Notes: generated from the letters alone by a model not told the origin. A stretch of 64,000 nucleotides of DNA from Microbacterium sp. YJN-G (GCF_015040615.1 NZ_CP060402.1:1488001-1552000), one strand, 5' to 3'; counted from the first letter of the stretch, positions 36,155 through 46,991 are shown. Made by a program: numbers and translations.

Positions 36155-36599
36155 GGCCCGCCACGCGGTAGGGGATCACCTCGCCCATGGCCAGTGACGT
36201 CTCGGTGCGCTCGACCCCGTCGATGGACAGGATCCGCGCATCCGTGTCGAACAGGTGCCTGGCATCGCGGCAGGCCACCCGGGCGAGCAGGTCGATCGAG
36301 CCACTCAGCCCGTGCGCCTGCACGATCTCGGGCACGCGCGCCAATTCGGCGATGATGCGGGGAAGCTCGGTCTGACGCAGGCCGATGCTGATGAACGCCT
36401 GCAGCGGGAAGCCGAGCACCTCGGTCGAGAACGAGCGCTCGTAGGCCTCGAACACGCCGGTCTGCTCGAGTCTGGCCATGCGTGCCTGGATGGTGTTGCG
36501 TGACAGGCGCAGTCGATCCGCCAGTGAGACGACAGTCATTCGCGGGTCTTCCGACAGGGCGGTGAGCAGTTCGAGGTCGACGCGGTCAAGGGCGGGCAT
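36126..36599 (-). CDS. Lrp/AsnC family transcriptional regulator
   Basis: 157 residues: N-terminal helix-turn-helix (MPALDRVDLELLTALSEDPRMTVVSLADRLRLSRNTIQARMARLE) and C-terminal RAM effector domain (FPLQAFISIGLRQTELPRIIAELARVPEIVQAHGLSGSIDLL). Such regulators sense amino acids. It is divergent from the branched-chain 2-oxoacid dehydrogenase operon, like BkdR in Pseudomonas, so control of that operon is likely. The ATG at 36599 was chosen over an upstream start since a TATCGT box lies 8 bases before it. Confidence 0.9.
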   Translation of the reverse strand: MPALDRVDLELLTALSEDPRMTVVSLADRLRLSRNTIQARMARLEQTGVFEAYERSFSTEVLGFPLQAFISIGLRQTELPRIIAELARVPEIVQAHGLSGSIDLLARVACRDARHLFDTDARILSIDGVERTETSLAMGEVIPYRVAGLIGLARREA

Positions 36600-36607
36600 A
36601 GTGCCAC

Positions 36608-36613
36608 ACGATA
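36608..36613 (-). promoter_or_regulatory. -10 box TATCGT before the AsnC-type regulator gene
   Basis: TATCGT on the minus strand, 8 bases from the ATG at 36599. Confidence 0.45.
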
Positions 36614-36645
36614 GCAGGGTGACAGGGGCGCTGACCATGCAACAT

Positions 36646-36672
36646 GCTCAACGGTCGCAGACATGCTTGAGC
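36646..36672. promoter_or_regulatory. possible Lrp/AsnC binding region
   Basis: GCTCAA (36646-36651) and TTGAGC (36667-36672) form an inverted pair inside two acatgct-containing half copies in the regulator/bkd divergent gap. Spacing and weak symmetry would suit an Lrp-type octamer; evidence is slight. Confidence 0.3.
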
Positions 36673-36766
36673 GAGGTGTCAGGCAGACGTACGCTTCCCT
36701 TAGGCCGACGAAGCCGTCGGTCAGCCGTGCACACCCCACAAGGGACGCCACGTCAGGAGGACGCCG

Positions 36767-37879
36767 ATGTCACCGCACAACTCACCGATCATCGACACCG
36801 AGAGCGATCTCGAGCTCACCGAGCGCATCATCGCGCCGGACGGCACACGCGTGCCGAACCCGCAGCTCGACCGGTACCTCCAGGATGTCGACTTCTCGAT
36901 GCTGCGAGATCTGCACCGCGACATGGTGGTGCTGCGACGCATCGATTCCGAGGGCATCGCGCTGCAGCGGCAGGGGCAGCTCGGTCTGTGGGCGCCCTGC
37001 AACGGCCAGGAGGCGGCGCAGATCGGCACGGCCCGTGCCCTCGAGCAGCGCGACTTCGTCTTCCCGAGCTACCGCGAGACCGGGGTGATGTACAGCCGGG
37101 GCGCGCAGCCCGCCGACTTCGTGCGCATGTGGCGCGGTGAGGAGGGCGCCGCCTACGATCCGGCCGCCCTGCGCATCGCGCCGCTGCAGATCATCATCGG
37201 CGCTCAGACCCTGCATGCGGTGGGCTATGCCCTCGGCATCCAGCACGACGGGGCCGACGAGGTCGCCGTGACCTACTTCGGCGACGGGGCGACCAGCCAG
37301 GGCGACGTGAACGAGGCCATGGTGTTCGCCTCGTCGTACCGCGCACCCGTGGTCTTCATCTGCCAGAACAACCACTGGGCGATCTCCGAGCCGGTCGGCC
37401 TGCAGTCGCAGTACCCGCTCGCCGGCCGGGCACCCGGCTTCGGCATCCCGAGCATGCGCATCGACGGCAACGACGTGCTGGCCGGACTCGCCGCGATGCG
37501 CTGGGCCCTCGAGCACGCGCGCTCCGGCAAGGGGCCCGCCTACCTGGAGGCGGTCACCTACCGGATGGGCCCGCACACCACCGCCGACGACCCCAAGCGC
37601 TACCGCGACGAGGCCGAGCTGGAGCAGTGGCGCCGGCGCGACCCGATCGCCCGGATCGAGGCGCACCTGCGCGCGGCCGGCGAGCTCCCGCAGGAGCACC
37701 TGGATGCGGTGCAGGCCCAGGCCGACGAGATGGCGCGCGAGATGCGCGCCGCCTGCCTCGGGATGCAGACCCGCCCCGCGATGGCCGTGTTCGACCGGGT
37801 CTACGCCGAGCCGCACTCGGGACTGAAGCGCCAGCGCGACGAGTACGCCGCGTACCTGGCCGGGTTCGAGGAGGCGTGA
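36767..37879 (+). CDS. bkdA: 2-oxoacid dehydrogenase E1 component, alpha subunit (branched-chain type)
   Basis: Thiamine-diphosphate subunit decarboxylating branched-chain 2-oxoacids. 370 residues. The ThDP motif runs from TYFGDGATSQGDVNEAMVFA to QNNHWAIS. The heterodimeric E1 arrangement and the downstream leucine genes favour the branched-chain complex over pyruvate dehydrogenase, but both share this architecture. AGGAGG at 36755-36760 precedes the ATG. It leads an E1alpha-E1beta-E2 operon; no E3 gene is in the window. Confidence 0.88.
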   Translation: MSPHNSPIIDTESDLELTERIIAPDGTRVPNPQLDRYLQDVDFSMLRDLHRDMVVLRRIDSEGIALQRQGQLGLWAPCNGQEAAQIGTARALEQRDFVFPSYRETGVMYSRGAQPADFVRMWRGEEGAAYDPAALRIAPLQIIIGAQTLHAVGYALGIQHDGADEVAVTYFGDGATSQGDVNEAMVFASSYRAPVVFICQNNHWAISEPVGLQSQYPLAGRAPGFGIPSMRIDGNDVLAGLAAMRWALEHARSGKGPAYLEAVTYRMGPHTTADDPKRYRDEAELEQWRRRDPIARIEAHLRAAGELPQEHLDAVQAQADEMAREMRAACLGMQTRPAMAVFDRVYAEPHSGLKRQRDEYAAYLAGFEEA

Positions 37880-37881
37880 CG

Positions 37882-38901
37882 ATGACGCAGATGACACTGG
37901 GCAAGGCCCTGAACGCGGGTCTGCGCCAGGCGATGCGCGACGACGAGAAGGTCGTGCTCCTCGGAGAGGACATCGGAACCCTCGGAGGAGTGTTCCGCAT
38001 CACCGACGGCCTGCTCGACGAGTTCGGTGCGAAGCGCGTGATCGATACGCCCCTGGCAGAGTCGGGAATCGTCGGCACCGCCGTCGGTCTCGCCTTCCGC
38101 GGGTACCGGCCGGTCGTCGAGATCCAGTTCGACGGGTTCATCTACCCGGCCTTCGACCAGATCGTCTCCCAGGTCGCGAAGCTGCACTACCGCACCCAGG
38201 GGCGGGTGAAGATGCCGATCACGATCCGCGTGCCCTGGGCGGGCGGCATCGGGGCGGCCGAGCACCACTCCGAGTCGCCCGAGGCGTACTTCGTGCACAC
38301 CGCGGGCCTCCGCGTGATCGCCGTCTCAGACCCGCAGGACGCCTACCGCTGCCTGCGCCAGGCCATCGCCAGCGACGACCCCGTGCTCTTCTTCGAGCCG
38401 AAGCGGCTGTACCACCACAAGGGCGAGGTCGACTTGGAGGCGCCGCTGGCCGACGCCCCGCCGATGGGGCTCGCCCGCGTCGTGCGCCCCGGCACCGATG
38501 CCACCGTCATCACCTACGGGGCGATGGTGCGAACGGCGCTGGATGCCGCGGATGCCGCCGAGGACGAGGGGATCTCGCTCGAGGTCATCGACCTGCGGTC
38601 GCTGTCGCCGATCGACTACGACACCGTCAACGCGGCCGTGCGGCGCACCGGTCGCGTCGTGGTCGCCCACGAGGCCTCCCGCGAGGCGGGGGTCGCCGCC
38701 GAGGTCATCGCGAGCATCACCGAGTACTGCTTCGAGTACCTCGAGGCAGCGCCGGTGCGCGTCACCGGCCACGACATCCCGTACCCGCCGGCCAAACTCG
38801 AGAAGCACCACCTGCCCGACCTCGACCGCATCCTCGACGCGGTCGACCGGGTGATGGATCGGCCGAACAGCCTGAGCGACATGAAGGGAGCTCACCAGTG
38901 A
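37882..38901 (+). CDS. bkdB: 2-oxoacid dehydrogenase E1 component, beta subunit (branched-chain type)
   Basis: Transketolase-like beta subunit completing the E1 heterotetramer. 339 residues beginning MTQMTLGKALNAGLRQAMRDD; the ThDP-binding Glu region LLGEDIGTLGGVFRIT and the swivelling C-terminal domain (VVVAHEASREAGVAAEVIASI) are present. GGAGG upstream of the ATG at 37882, 2 bases after the alpha-subunit stop. Its stop overlaps the E2 start (GTGA). Confidence 0.9.
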   Translation: MTQMTLGKALNAGLRQAMRDDEKVVLLGEDIGTLGGVFRITDGLLDEFGAKRVIDTPLAESGIVGTAVGLAFRGYRPVVEIQFDGFIYPAFDQIVSQVAKLHYRTQGRVKMPITIRVPWAGGIGAAEHHSESPEAYFVHTAGLRVIAVSDPQDAYRCLRQAIASDDPVLFFEPKRLYHHKGEVDLEAPLADAPPMGLARVVRPGTDATVITYGAMVRTALDAADAAEDEGISLEVIDLRSLSPIDYDTVNAAVRRTGRVVVAHEASREAGVAAEVIASITEYCFEYLEAAPVRVTGHDIPYPPAKLEKHHLPDLDRILDAVDRVMDRPNSLSDMKGAHQ

Positions 38902-40310
38902 TCGCGGAGTTCCGCCTGCCCGACCTCGGCGAGGGTCTGACCGAGGCCGAAGTCGTGCAGTGGCTGGTCAAGCCCGGTGACACGGTCGCGCTCAACCAGA
39001 CGCTCGCCGAGGTGGAGACCGCCAAGGCCGTCGTCGAGCTCCCCTCGCCGTACGAGGGAACCGTCTCCAGTCTGCACGCGGATGCCGGCGAGACCGTGGC
39101 CGTCGGCGCGCCGCTGATCGCGTTCGACATCGGCGGCGACACCCCCGACTCCGAACCGGACGGTGACGAGGCGGCCACGGGCGAGGCCGCAGACGGCGGT
39201 TCCGCAGAGAAGGATGCCGCACCGGATGCTGAGAAGGCGCAGCCCAACCTGGTCGGGTACGGCGCACAGCCCGCGTCATCCGGTCGTCCCGCCCGGCGGG
39301 TGCGCCGCGGCGGTGCCGGCGCGACGGCGACAGCGGATGCCGCGGTCATCGAGGCCGCCCCGCACGACGCCCTGCCCCCGTCCGCGGCGGAACCCGCGGT
39401 GGGGGAGCGACCCCGCTCGACGCCGCCCGTGCGGGCGCACGCGAAGCGCCTGGGCATCGACCTCGTCCTCGTCGCGGCGCAGGTCGGCGATCGGGTGATC
39501 ACCCGAGCCGACGTGGATGCCTACGCCGAGCGTGTGGGTGCCGCTGCACCGGTCGGAACGGAGCAGGACGCCGAGATGGTGCCGGCCGCGCCGCCGGCTC
39601 CGCGCGGCGAGCGCGCACAGACGCGCATCCCCATCAAGGGGGTGCGCAAGCACACCGCTCAGGCGATGGTGCGCAGCGCCTTCACGGCCCCGCATGTGAC
39701 CACCTTCCACACGGTCGATGTCACGGCGACGATGGAGCTGATCGAGCAGCTGCGCGCCGACCGTTCCCTGGCCGAGCACCGCATCGGACCGCTGGTGGTC
39801 GTCGCCAGGGCGGTCTGCCTGGCTCTCGGGCGGAACCCGTCGCTGAACGCCACCTGGGACGAGGATGCCGGGGAGATCATCCAGAACCACTTCGTGGACC
39901 TCGGGATCGCCGCGGCGACCGAGCGGGGACTGATCGTGCCGATCATCCGCGACGCGGAACGGATGTCGCTGCCCGAGCTGGCGGATGCGCTGCAGCAGCT
40001 CACGCAGACCGTGCGAGCCGGGAAGACGGGGCCTGCGGACCTCGCGGGCGGAAACTTCTCGATCACGAACATCGGTGTGTTCGGCATCGACGCGGGTACG
40101 CCCATCCTTCCCCCCGGCCAGTCCGGCATCCTCGCGGTCGGCGCGGTGCGCCGCCAGCCGTGGGAGCATCGTGGCGAGATCGCGCTGCGTCAGGTAATGA
40201 CGTTGAGCGTCTCGTTCGACCACCGCCTCGTCGACGGCGCGGAGGGTGCCCGGTTCCTCAAAGACATCGCCGACCTGCTGGAGCAGCCGGGTCGGGCGAT
40301 GCTCTTCTGA
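38898..40310 (+). CDS. bkdC: 2-oxoacid dehydrogenase E2 component (dihydrolipoamide acyltransferase)
   Basis: 470 residues. One N-terminal lipoyl domain with the modified lysine in EVETAKAVVELPSPYEGTV; an Ala/Pro-rich linker; a peripheral-subunit-binding domain (PPVRAHAKRLGIDLVLVAAQ); and the catalytic domain with HRLVDGAEGARFLKD and the SFD motif. The GTG at 38898 overlaps the E1beta stop by 4 bases. A single lipoyl domain is typical of branched-chain E2. Matches bkdC of the Mycobacterium tuberculosis cluster. Confidence 0.92.
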   Translation: MIAEFRLPDLGEGLTEAEVVQWLVKPGDTVALNQTLAEVETAKAVVELPSPYEGTVSSLHADAGETVAVGAPLIAFDIGGDTPDSEPDGDEAATGEAADGGSAEKDAAPDAEKAQPNLVGYGAQPASSGRPARRVRRGGAGATATADAAVIEAAPHDALPPSAAEPAVGERPRSTPPVRAHAKRLGIDLVLVAAQVGDRVITRADVDAYAERVGAAAPVGTEQDAEMVPAAPPAPRGERAQTRIPIKGVRKHTAQAMVRSAFTAPHVTTFHTVDVTATMELIEQLRADRSLAEHRIGPLVVVARAVCLALGRNPSLNATWDEDAGEIIQNHFVDLGIAAATERGLIVPIIRDAERMSLPELADALQQLTQTVRAGKTGPADLAGGNFSITNIGVFGIDAGTPILPPGQSGILAVGAVRRQPWEHRGEIALRQVMTLSVSFDHRLVDGAEGARFLKDIADLLEQPGRAMLF

Positions 40311-40342
40311 CCATCCGCGGCATCACTCGCGGTCGGCTGCGA

Positions 40343-40936
40343 TCAGCCGGCCGCGAGCAGCGCTGCGATCGCCATCGCGGTGAGCAGCCGTGCGGTGTCC
40401 ACGCGCCCGCGCAGTGCGCTGCTCGTGCTGTGCGGGGTGGAGTTGATCAGTCCGAAGCACGCCTGCACACGCAGGCGCAGAGCGTCCCGGTCGTCGCCGA
40501 GCACCTGGGCGAGGCTGTCGATCCACAGTTCGATGTACGCGCGCTGCAGCCGCCGGACGTCCGACCGGCCCTCGGAGGAGAGATGCGAGAGGTCCCTGTC
40601 CTGCACCCGGATGACATCCGCGTTGCCGACGGCGAAGTCCACGTGATACGCGACCAGGCGCCGCATCCGCTCCTCGGGAGTGGCGTCGGCACGGGCGACC
40701 TCGAGGCCGCCCGCCACGAGCCGTTCGCTCACGCCGATCAGCAGAGCGCCCAGCAGCGCCTGTTTTCCGGCGAAGTGGCGGTAGACGGCGGGGCCGGAGA
40801 TCCCCACGGCGGCCCCGATCTCCTCGAGGCTCGCACCGGAGTAGCCACGGGCGGCGAAGAGCGACGCTGCCGCGGCGAGGATCGCGTCGGTGCGTTCGGC
40901 CTTCGCGCGGTCGCGCGCCGTTCCGGGCGTTGTCAT
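40343..40936 (-). CDS. TetR family regulator of the leucine catabolic genes
   Basis: 197 residues with an N-terminal helix-turn-helix (TDAILAAAASLFAARGYSGASLEEIGAAVGISGPAVYRHFAGKQ) and a ligand-binding C-terminal domain. It lies divergent from the methylcrotonyl-CoA carboxylase operon, and a perfect 20-bp palindrome is in the gap. In M. tuberculosis a TetR gene (Rv2506) holds the same place and controls the equivalent genes. It probably represses both directions until an acyl-CoA ligand binds; the ligand is inferred, not visible. Confidence 0.9.
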   Translation of the reverse strand: MTTPGTARDRAKAERTDAILAAAASLFAARGYSGASLEEIGAAVGISGPAVYRHFAGKQALLGALLIGVSERLVAGGLEVARADATPEERMRRLVAYHVDFAVGNADVIRVQDRDLSHLSSEGRSDVRRLQRAYIELWIDSLAQVLGDDRDALRLRVQACFGLINSTPHSTSSALRGRVDTARLLTAMAIAALLAAG

Positions 40937-40940
40937 TTCA

Positions 40941-40956
40941 GTTAATCCCCGCTAAC
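40941..40956. promoter_or_regulatory. degenerate second operator
   Basis: gttaatccccgctaac keeps the GTTA...TAAC outer half-sites of the perfect operator at 40968-40987 but is imperfect in the centre. It lies just upstream of the TetR start, suggesting autoregulation. Confidence 0.4.
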
Positions 40957-40967
40957 CTGAATTGTCC

Positions 40968-40987
40968 TGGTTAGTGAACACTAACCA
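40968..40987. promoter_or_regulatory. 20-bp palindromic operator of the TetR regulator
   Basis: TGGTTAGTGAACACTAACCA: two perfect 9-bp arms around AA, midway between the TetR gene and the carboxylase operon. Perfect symmetry, length and place make it the likely binding site of the adjacent TetR protein. Confidence 0.82.
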
Positions 40988-41034
40988 ATCGGGCGCGAAA
41001 ATACAGCACCAGAAGTGAGTCGAGGAGGACCACG

Positions 41035-42587
<1,553 letters not shown>

Positions 42588-42588
<1 letters not shown>

Positions 42589-44486
42589 TGACCATGACCT
42601 TCCCCGACACCGTCCTGGTCGCGAACCGCGGAGAGATCGCGCGCCGCATCATCCGCACGCTGCGCGAACTCGGCATCCGCAGCGTCGCGGTGTACAGCGA
42701 TGCCGACGCGCAGGCCCCGCACGTGCGGGAGGCCGACCAGGGTGTGCACATCGGCGGCTCCGCCGCCGCGGACTCGTACCTGAACGTCGACGCCATCATG
42801 GCCGCCGCGGCCGCCACGGGCGCGCAGGCGATCCACCCCGGATACGGGTTCCTGTCCGAGAGCGTCGCCCTGGCGCGCGCCTGCGCGGCGGCGGGGGTGA
42901 TCTTCATCGGGCCGGACGAGCGCGCCCTCGAGATCATGGGCGACAAGGCGCGCGCCCGCAGTCATGTGTCGCAGCACGGTGTGCCCGTCGTCCCCGGCTT
43001 CGACGCCTCAGGGCTCGATGATGAGCAGATCCGCGCCAGGGCCGACGAGGTCGGCTACCCCCTGCTGGTCAAGCCCAGCGCGGGCGGCGGCGGCAAGGGC
43101 ATGGAGATCGTGCGCTCCGGCGACGATCTCGCCACGGCCCTGGCCACCGCGCGCCGTGTGGCTACCGCCGCATTCGGCGACGACTCGATGGTGCTCGAGC
43201 GTCTCGTGCAGCGTCCGCGACACATCGAGGTGCAGGTCTTCGGCGACACGCACGGCACCGTCATCGCGCTCGGCGAGCGCGAGTGCACGCTGCAGCGACG
43301 CCACCAGAAGGTCATCGAAGAAGCGCCGGCCGCACGCCTGCCGGACGAGGTGCGCCGCCGTCTGCTCGACGCCGCCGTCGCGGCCGCGAAGAGCGTGGAC
43401 TACGTCGGTGCCGGCACGGTCGAGTTCCTGGTCGAGGCGGATGCCGTCGACGAGGTGTTCTTCATCGAGATGAACACCCGGCTGCAGGTCGAGCATCCGG
43501 TCACCGAGGAGGTCACCGGACTCGACCTGGTCGCCCTGCAGCTGCATGTCGCCACCGGCGGCGCGCTGGACCCGGCGCCGGAGGTCCGCGGCCACGCGGT
43601 CGAGGCGCGCGTGTACGCCGAGGCGCCCGAGCGCGGCTTCCTGCCCTCCACCGGCCGGGTGCTGCTGTTCGATCCGCCCCGCGACGTGCGGGTGGACGCC
43701 GCGATCGAGACCGGGTCCGAGATCAGCGGCTTCTACGACCCGATGATCGCGAAGGTGATCGCCTCGGGTCCCGACCGCCGGACGGCGCTGCGCCGCCTGG
43801 ATGCCGCTCTCGCCCGCACCGTGGTGCTGGGCGTCGAGACCAACATCGCGTTCCTGCGAGCCCTCATCCGCGACGAGCGGGTGACGAGCGGTGATCTCGA
43901 CACGGGCATCATCGAGACGATGCTGCCTTTCCCCGCAGCGGACCCGACGGCCCCGATGCTCGCCGCCGCGGCGCGGTCGGTGAACGGCCGGCGCCACGCC
44001 GGGGCGGCGGACATCTGGCACGAGCTGCCCGGCTGGCGGCTGGGCGCCCCGGCGTCCCCGCCGCGGACGGTGTTCCTCACCGACGAGGACGAGATCGTCG
44101 AGGCGCCGGCGGCGTACGTGCACGGCATCCCGACGGCCACGGATGCGCACGGCGCGGTCTGGGTCTTCGCAGACGGGACGACGGCCCGGCTGCGTCCGCT
44201 CTCGCGACGGGCGCGTATGGAGCGCCGCCTCGCCGAATGCGCGGCGGAATCCGGTCCGCGCGACCCCGAGGGCCGGGCGCCCATGCCCGGTGCTGTCGTG
44301 GCCGTGCACGTCGCCGATGGGGATGCCGTCCGCGAAGGCGACCCCCTCGTCTCGATCGAGGCGATGAAGATGGAGCATCCGGTGCTGGCGCCGCACGACG
44401 GCACCGTGCACCTGCTGGTCGCCGTCGGCGACCAGGTGCGGCGCGACCAACCCGTCGCCCGCGTCAGCGAACAGGAGACAGCATGA
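42588..44486 (+). CDS. methylcrotonyl-CoA carboxylase, alpha subunit (biotin carboxylase-BCCP)
   Basis: 632 residues. Biotin carboxylase domain (VLVANRGEIARRIIRTLRELGI; ATP-grasp KPSAGGGGKGMEIV; EMNTRLQVEHPVTE) and a C-terminal biotinyl domain with the modified lysine in IEAMKMEHPVLAPHDG. It works with the upstream beta subunit and corresponds to mycobacterial accA1. The ATG at 42588 shares a base with the preceding stop; an ATG at 42594 is equally possible. Stop overlaps the dehydrogenase start (ATGA). Confidence 0.93.
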
Positions 44487-45664
44487 CCGACGACCTCAGC
44501 ACGATCGGACTGGACGATGACCAGCGCGAACTCGCCGGGATGGTGCGCGACTTCGCCGAGCAGGTGGTCGCCCCGCAGGCCTACGAGGCCGACCGGACGC
44601 ACACCCTGAATCTCGACGTCGTCCGTCAGATGGGCGAGATGGGCCTGTTCGGGCTGCCCTTCCCCGAGGAGCACGGCGGCCAGGGCGGCGACTACCTGGC
44701 GCTCGGCATCGCCATCGAGGCGCTCGCCCGGGTCGACCAGTCGATCGCGATCACGCTGGAAGCCGCGGTGAGCCTCGGCGCGATGCCGATCCACCGATTC
44801 GGCACCGACGCCCAGCGCGCCGAGTACCTGCCCTCGCTGCTGGCGGGGGAGCAGCTCGCCGGCTTCGGACTCACCGAGCCCGAGGCGGGCAGCGACGCGG
44901 GTGCCACGCGCACCACGGCGCGTCTCGAGGACGGCGAATGGGTGATCGACGGCAGCAAGCAGTTCATCACCAACTCCGGCACCGCCATCACGCGTTTCGT
45001 CACGGTCACCGCCGTCACGGGAGCCGGCGGGCAGGGGGCCCGTGAGGAGGGCAAGGAGATCTCGACGATCATCGTGCCCAACAGCACCCCCGGTTTCACC
45101 GTCGAACCCGCCTACGACAAGGTCGGCTGGCGCGCATCCGACACCCACCCGCTGAGCCTGCAGGGTGTGCGGGTTCCCGAGGAGAACCTGCTCGGCGGGC
45201 GAGGGCAGGGGTTCCGCAACTTCCTCAGCATCCTCGACGAGGGCCGCATCGCGATCGCCGCCCTCGCCACCGGTGCCGCCGAGGGCTGCCTCGAGGCGGC
45301 AGTCGACTATGCGAAGCAGCGCACCGTGTTCGGCGCGGCGCTGAGTACCAGGCAGAACGCCCAGTTCACCCTGGCGCGCATGCGCGCCCGCGTGCACACG
45401 GCACGACTCGCCTGGCACCACGCCGCAAGGCTACGCGACGCAGGCAAGCCGTTCGCCGAGGCGGCGGCAATTGCCAAGCTCGTCGCCGGGGACGCCGCGA
45501 TGGACAACGCCCGCGACGCCACGCAGATCTTCGGCGGCAACGGATTCATGAACGAGTACGCCGTGGGGCGGCACTACCGCGACTCGAAGATCCTCGAGAT
45601 CGGCGAGGGCACCACCGAGGTGCAGCTGCTGGTCATCGCCCGCGCGCTGGGTCTGGCGGGGTAG
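44483..45664 (+). CDS. acyl-CoA dehydrogenase (isovaleryl-CoA dehydrogenase candidate)
   Basis: FAD enzyme, 393 residues. Conserved blocks: LPFPEEHGGQGGDYLALGIAIEAL, GFGLTEPEAGSDAGATRTTA, DGSKQFITNSGTA and the C-terminal RDATQIFGGNGFMNEYAVGRHYRDSKILEIGEGTTEVQ. In context it should oxidise isovaleryl-CoA to methylcrotonyl-CoA, the substrate of the carboxylase just upstream; the equivalent mycobacterial gene is fadE19. A short-branched-chain role cannot be excluded. aggaga precedes the ATG. Confidence 0.88.
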   Translation: MTDDLSTIGLDDDQRELAGMVRDFAEQVVAPQAYEADRTHTLNLDVVRQMGEMGLFGLPFPEEHGGQGGDYLALGIAIEALARVDQSIAITLEAAVSLGAMPIHRFGTDAQRAEYLPSLLAGEQLAGFGLTEPEAGSDAGATRTTARLEDGEWVIDGSKQFITNSGTAITRFVTVTAVTGAGGQGAREEGKEISTIIVPNSTPGFTVEPAYDKVGWRASDTHPLSLQGVRVPEENLLGGRGQGFRNFLSILDEGRIAIAALATGAAEGCLEAAVDYAKQRTVFGAALSTRQNAQFTLARMRARVHTARLAWHHAARLRDAGKPFAEAAAIAKLVAGDAAMDNARDATQIFGGNGFMNEYAVGRHYRDSKILEIGEGTTEVQLLVIARALGLAG

Positions 45665-45667
45665 GGT
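45662..45667 (+). promoter_or_regulatory. possible internal -10 box TAGGGT
   Basis: TAGGGT overlaps the stop codon of the acyl-CoA dehydrogenase gene and lies 6 bases before the ATG at 45674. It may be an internal leaderless promoter or chance. Confidence 0.3.
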
Positions 45668-45673
45668 GCGGGC

Positions 45674-46150
45674 ATGACAGATATCGTCCAGCGCGGCCTC
45701 TACTACGAGGAGTTCGAGCTCGGCGCGCGGTACCTGCACCGGCCGGGCCGCACGGCGACCGAAGCCGACAACGTGCTGTTCACGACGCTCACGATGAACA
45801 CGCAGGCACTGCATCTCGACGCTGCATTCGCCGAGGGCCGGCAGCCCTTCGGCCAGCGGCTGATGAACTCGATGTGGACCCTCTCGACCATGGTGGGCGC
45901 GTCGGTCGCACAGCTGACCCAGGGCACTCTGGTCGCTCAGCTGGGCCTGGGCGACATCGCCTTCCCGCATCCGGTGTTCCACGGCGACACCCTGTACACC
46001 GAGAGCGTGATCGCCGACAAGAGGCTGTCATCGTCGCGTCCGGGTCAGGGGATCTGCACCATCGCGCACACCGGCCGCAATCAGGACGGCACGGTGGTGG
46101 CGACCGCCACCCGCACCGTGCTGGTGCACTGCCTGCCACAGGAGGGATGA
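45674..46150 (+). CDS. MaoC-like (R)-specific enoyl-CoA hydratase
   Basis: 158-residue hot-dog-fold protein. YYEEFELGARYLHRPGRTATEADNVLFTTLTMNTQALHLDAAFAE shows the hydratase region with the Asn and His-containing segment. It corresponds to Rv2499c of M. tuberculosis in the same gene order; that enzyme hydrates branched unsaturated acyl-CoAs such as itaconyl-CoA. Here it probably hydrates 3-methylglutaconyl-CoA to an (R)-hydroxy product. Its stop is 2 bases before the CitE start. Confidence 0.85.
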   Translation: MTDIVQRGLYYEEFELGARYLHRPGRTATEADNVLFTTLTMNTQALHLDAAFAEGRQPFGQRLMNSMWTLSTMVGASVAQLTQGTLVAQLGLGDIAFPHPVFHGDTLYTESVIADKRLSSSRPGQGICTIAHTGRNQDGTVVATATRTVLVHCLPQEG

Positions 46151-46152
46151 CC

Positions 46153-46965
46153 ATGGACTTCCACATGGGACCGGCGCTGCTGTTCTGTCCCGCCGACCGG
46201 CCCGAGCGGTTCGCCGGTGCACTGGCGAAGGCCGATGCCGTGATCCTCGACCTCGAGGATGCCGTGCTGCCGGCGGCGAAAGCGCAGGCCAGGCAGAACC
46301 TCATGGACGCCGACCTCGACCCGGCCCGCGTGATCGTGCGGGTCAACGACCCGGCGTCGGTGGCGTTTCCGCTCGATCTGGAGGCGATCTCCCGCACGCC
46401 CTATCGCACTGTCATGGTCGCCAAGGCGGAGGATGCCGCGACGCTGGACGCATTCGGTGACGAGTACCGGGTCATCGCGCTGTGCGAGACCGCGCGCGGC
46501 GTGCTGAACGCGGGGGAGATCGCCGCGCACCCGCGGGTGACCGCACTGATGTGGGGCGCCGAGGATCTCGTCGCCTCGATCGGCGGACTGGCGAGCCGGT
46601 TCCCCGACGGACGCTACCGCGACGTGGCACGCCACGCGCGGGCGAGCGTGCTGATCGCCGCGGCGGCGCACGGGAAGGCCGCCATCGACGCGGTGCATCT
46701 CGACATCGACGACGAGCAGGGGCTCGCGGACGAGGCGGCGGATGCCGTGGCATCCGGATTCCGTGCCACCGCCTGCATCCATCCCAAGCAGGTGCCGGCC
46801 ATCCGCGCCGCCTACCGGCCCGATGCCGCGACGATCGAGTGGGCCCGTGCGGTGCTGTCGGCGGCCGAGCACGAGCGGGGCGTCTTCCGCTTCGAGGGTC
46901 GCATGGTCGATGAGCCCGTGCTGCGGCACGCGCGTGCGGTGATCGAACGCGGCCAGGTCGGCTGA
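46153..46965 (+). CDS. CitE-like beta-hydroxyacyl-CoA lyase
   Basis: 270 residues, HpcH/HpaI-type TIM barrel. VILDLEDAVLPAAKAQAR carries the magnesium-binding acidic residues; RVND, GAEDLVASIGG and the CIHPKQVPAI motif complete the CitE pattern. In M. tuberculosis the equivalent (Rv2498c) is reported as a bifunctional enzyme of leucine and itaconate breakdown, cleaving (R)-HMG-CoA and citramalyl-CoA. No citrate lyase alpha or gamma subunits are nearby, so it is not a citrate lyase. An AGGAGGG site at 46140-46146 fits the ATG at 46153 better than the one at 46147. Confidence 0.88.
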   Translation: MDFHMGPALLFCPADRPERFAGALAKADAVILDLEDAVLPAAKAQARQNLMDADLDPARVIVRVNDPASVAFPLDLEAISRTPYRTVMVAKAEDAATLDAFGDEYRVIALCETARGVLNAGEIAAHPRVTALMWGAEDLVASIGGLASRFPDGRYRDVARHARASVLIAAAAHGKAAIDAVHLDIDDEQGLADEAADAVASGFRATACIHPKQVPAIRAAYRPDAATIEWARAVLSAAEHERGVFRFEGRMVDEPVLRHARAVIERGQVG

Positions 46966-46991
46966 CGGGCGAGTTCGCCTGACGGGCGATG

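Noticed and set aside
46153..46965. Citrate lyase beta subunit
   Set aside because: No alpha or gamma subunit genes are present, and the context is the leucine block; a CitE-like acyl-CoA lyase fits better.
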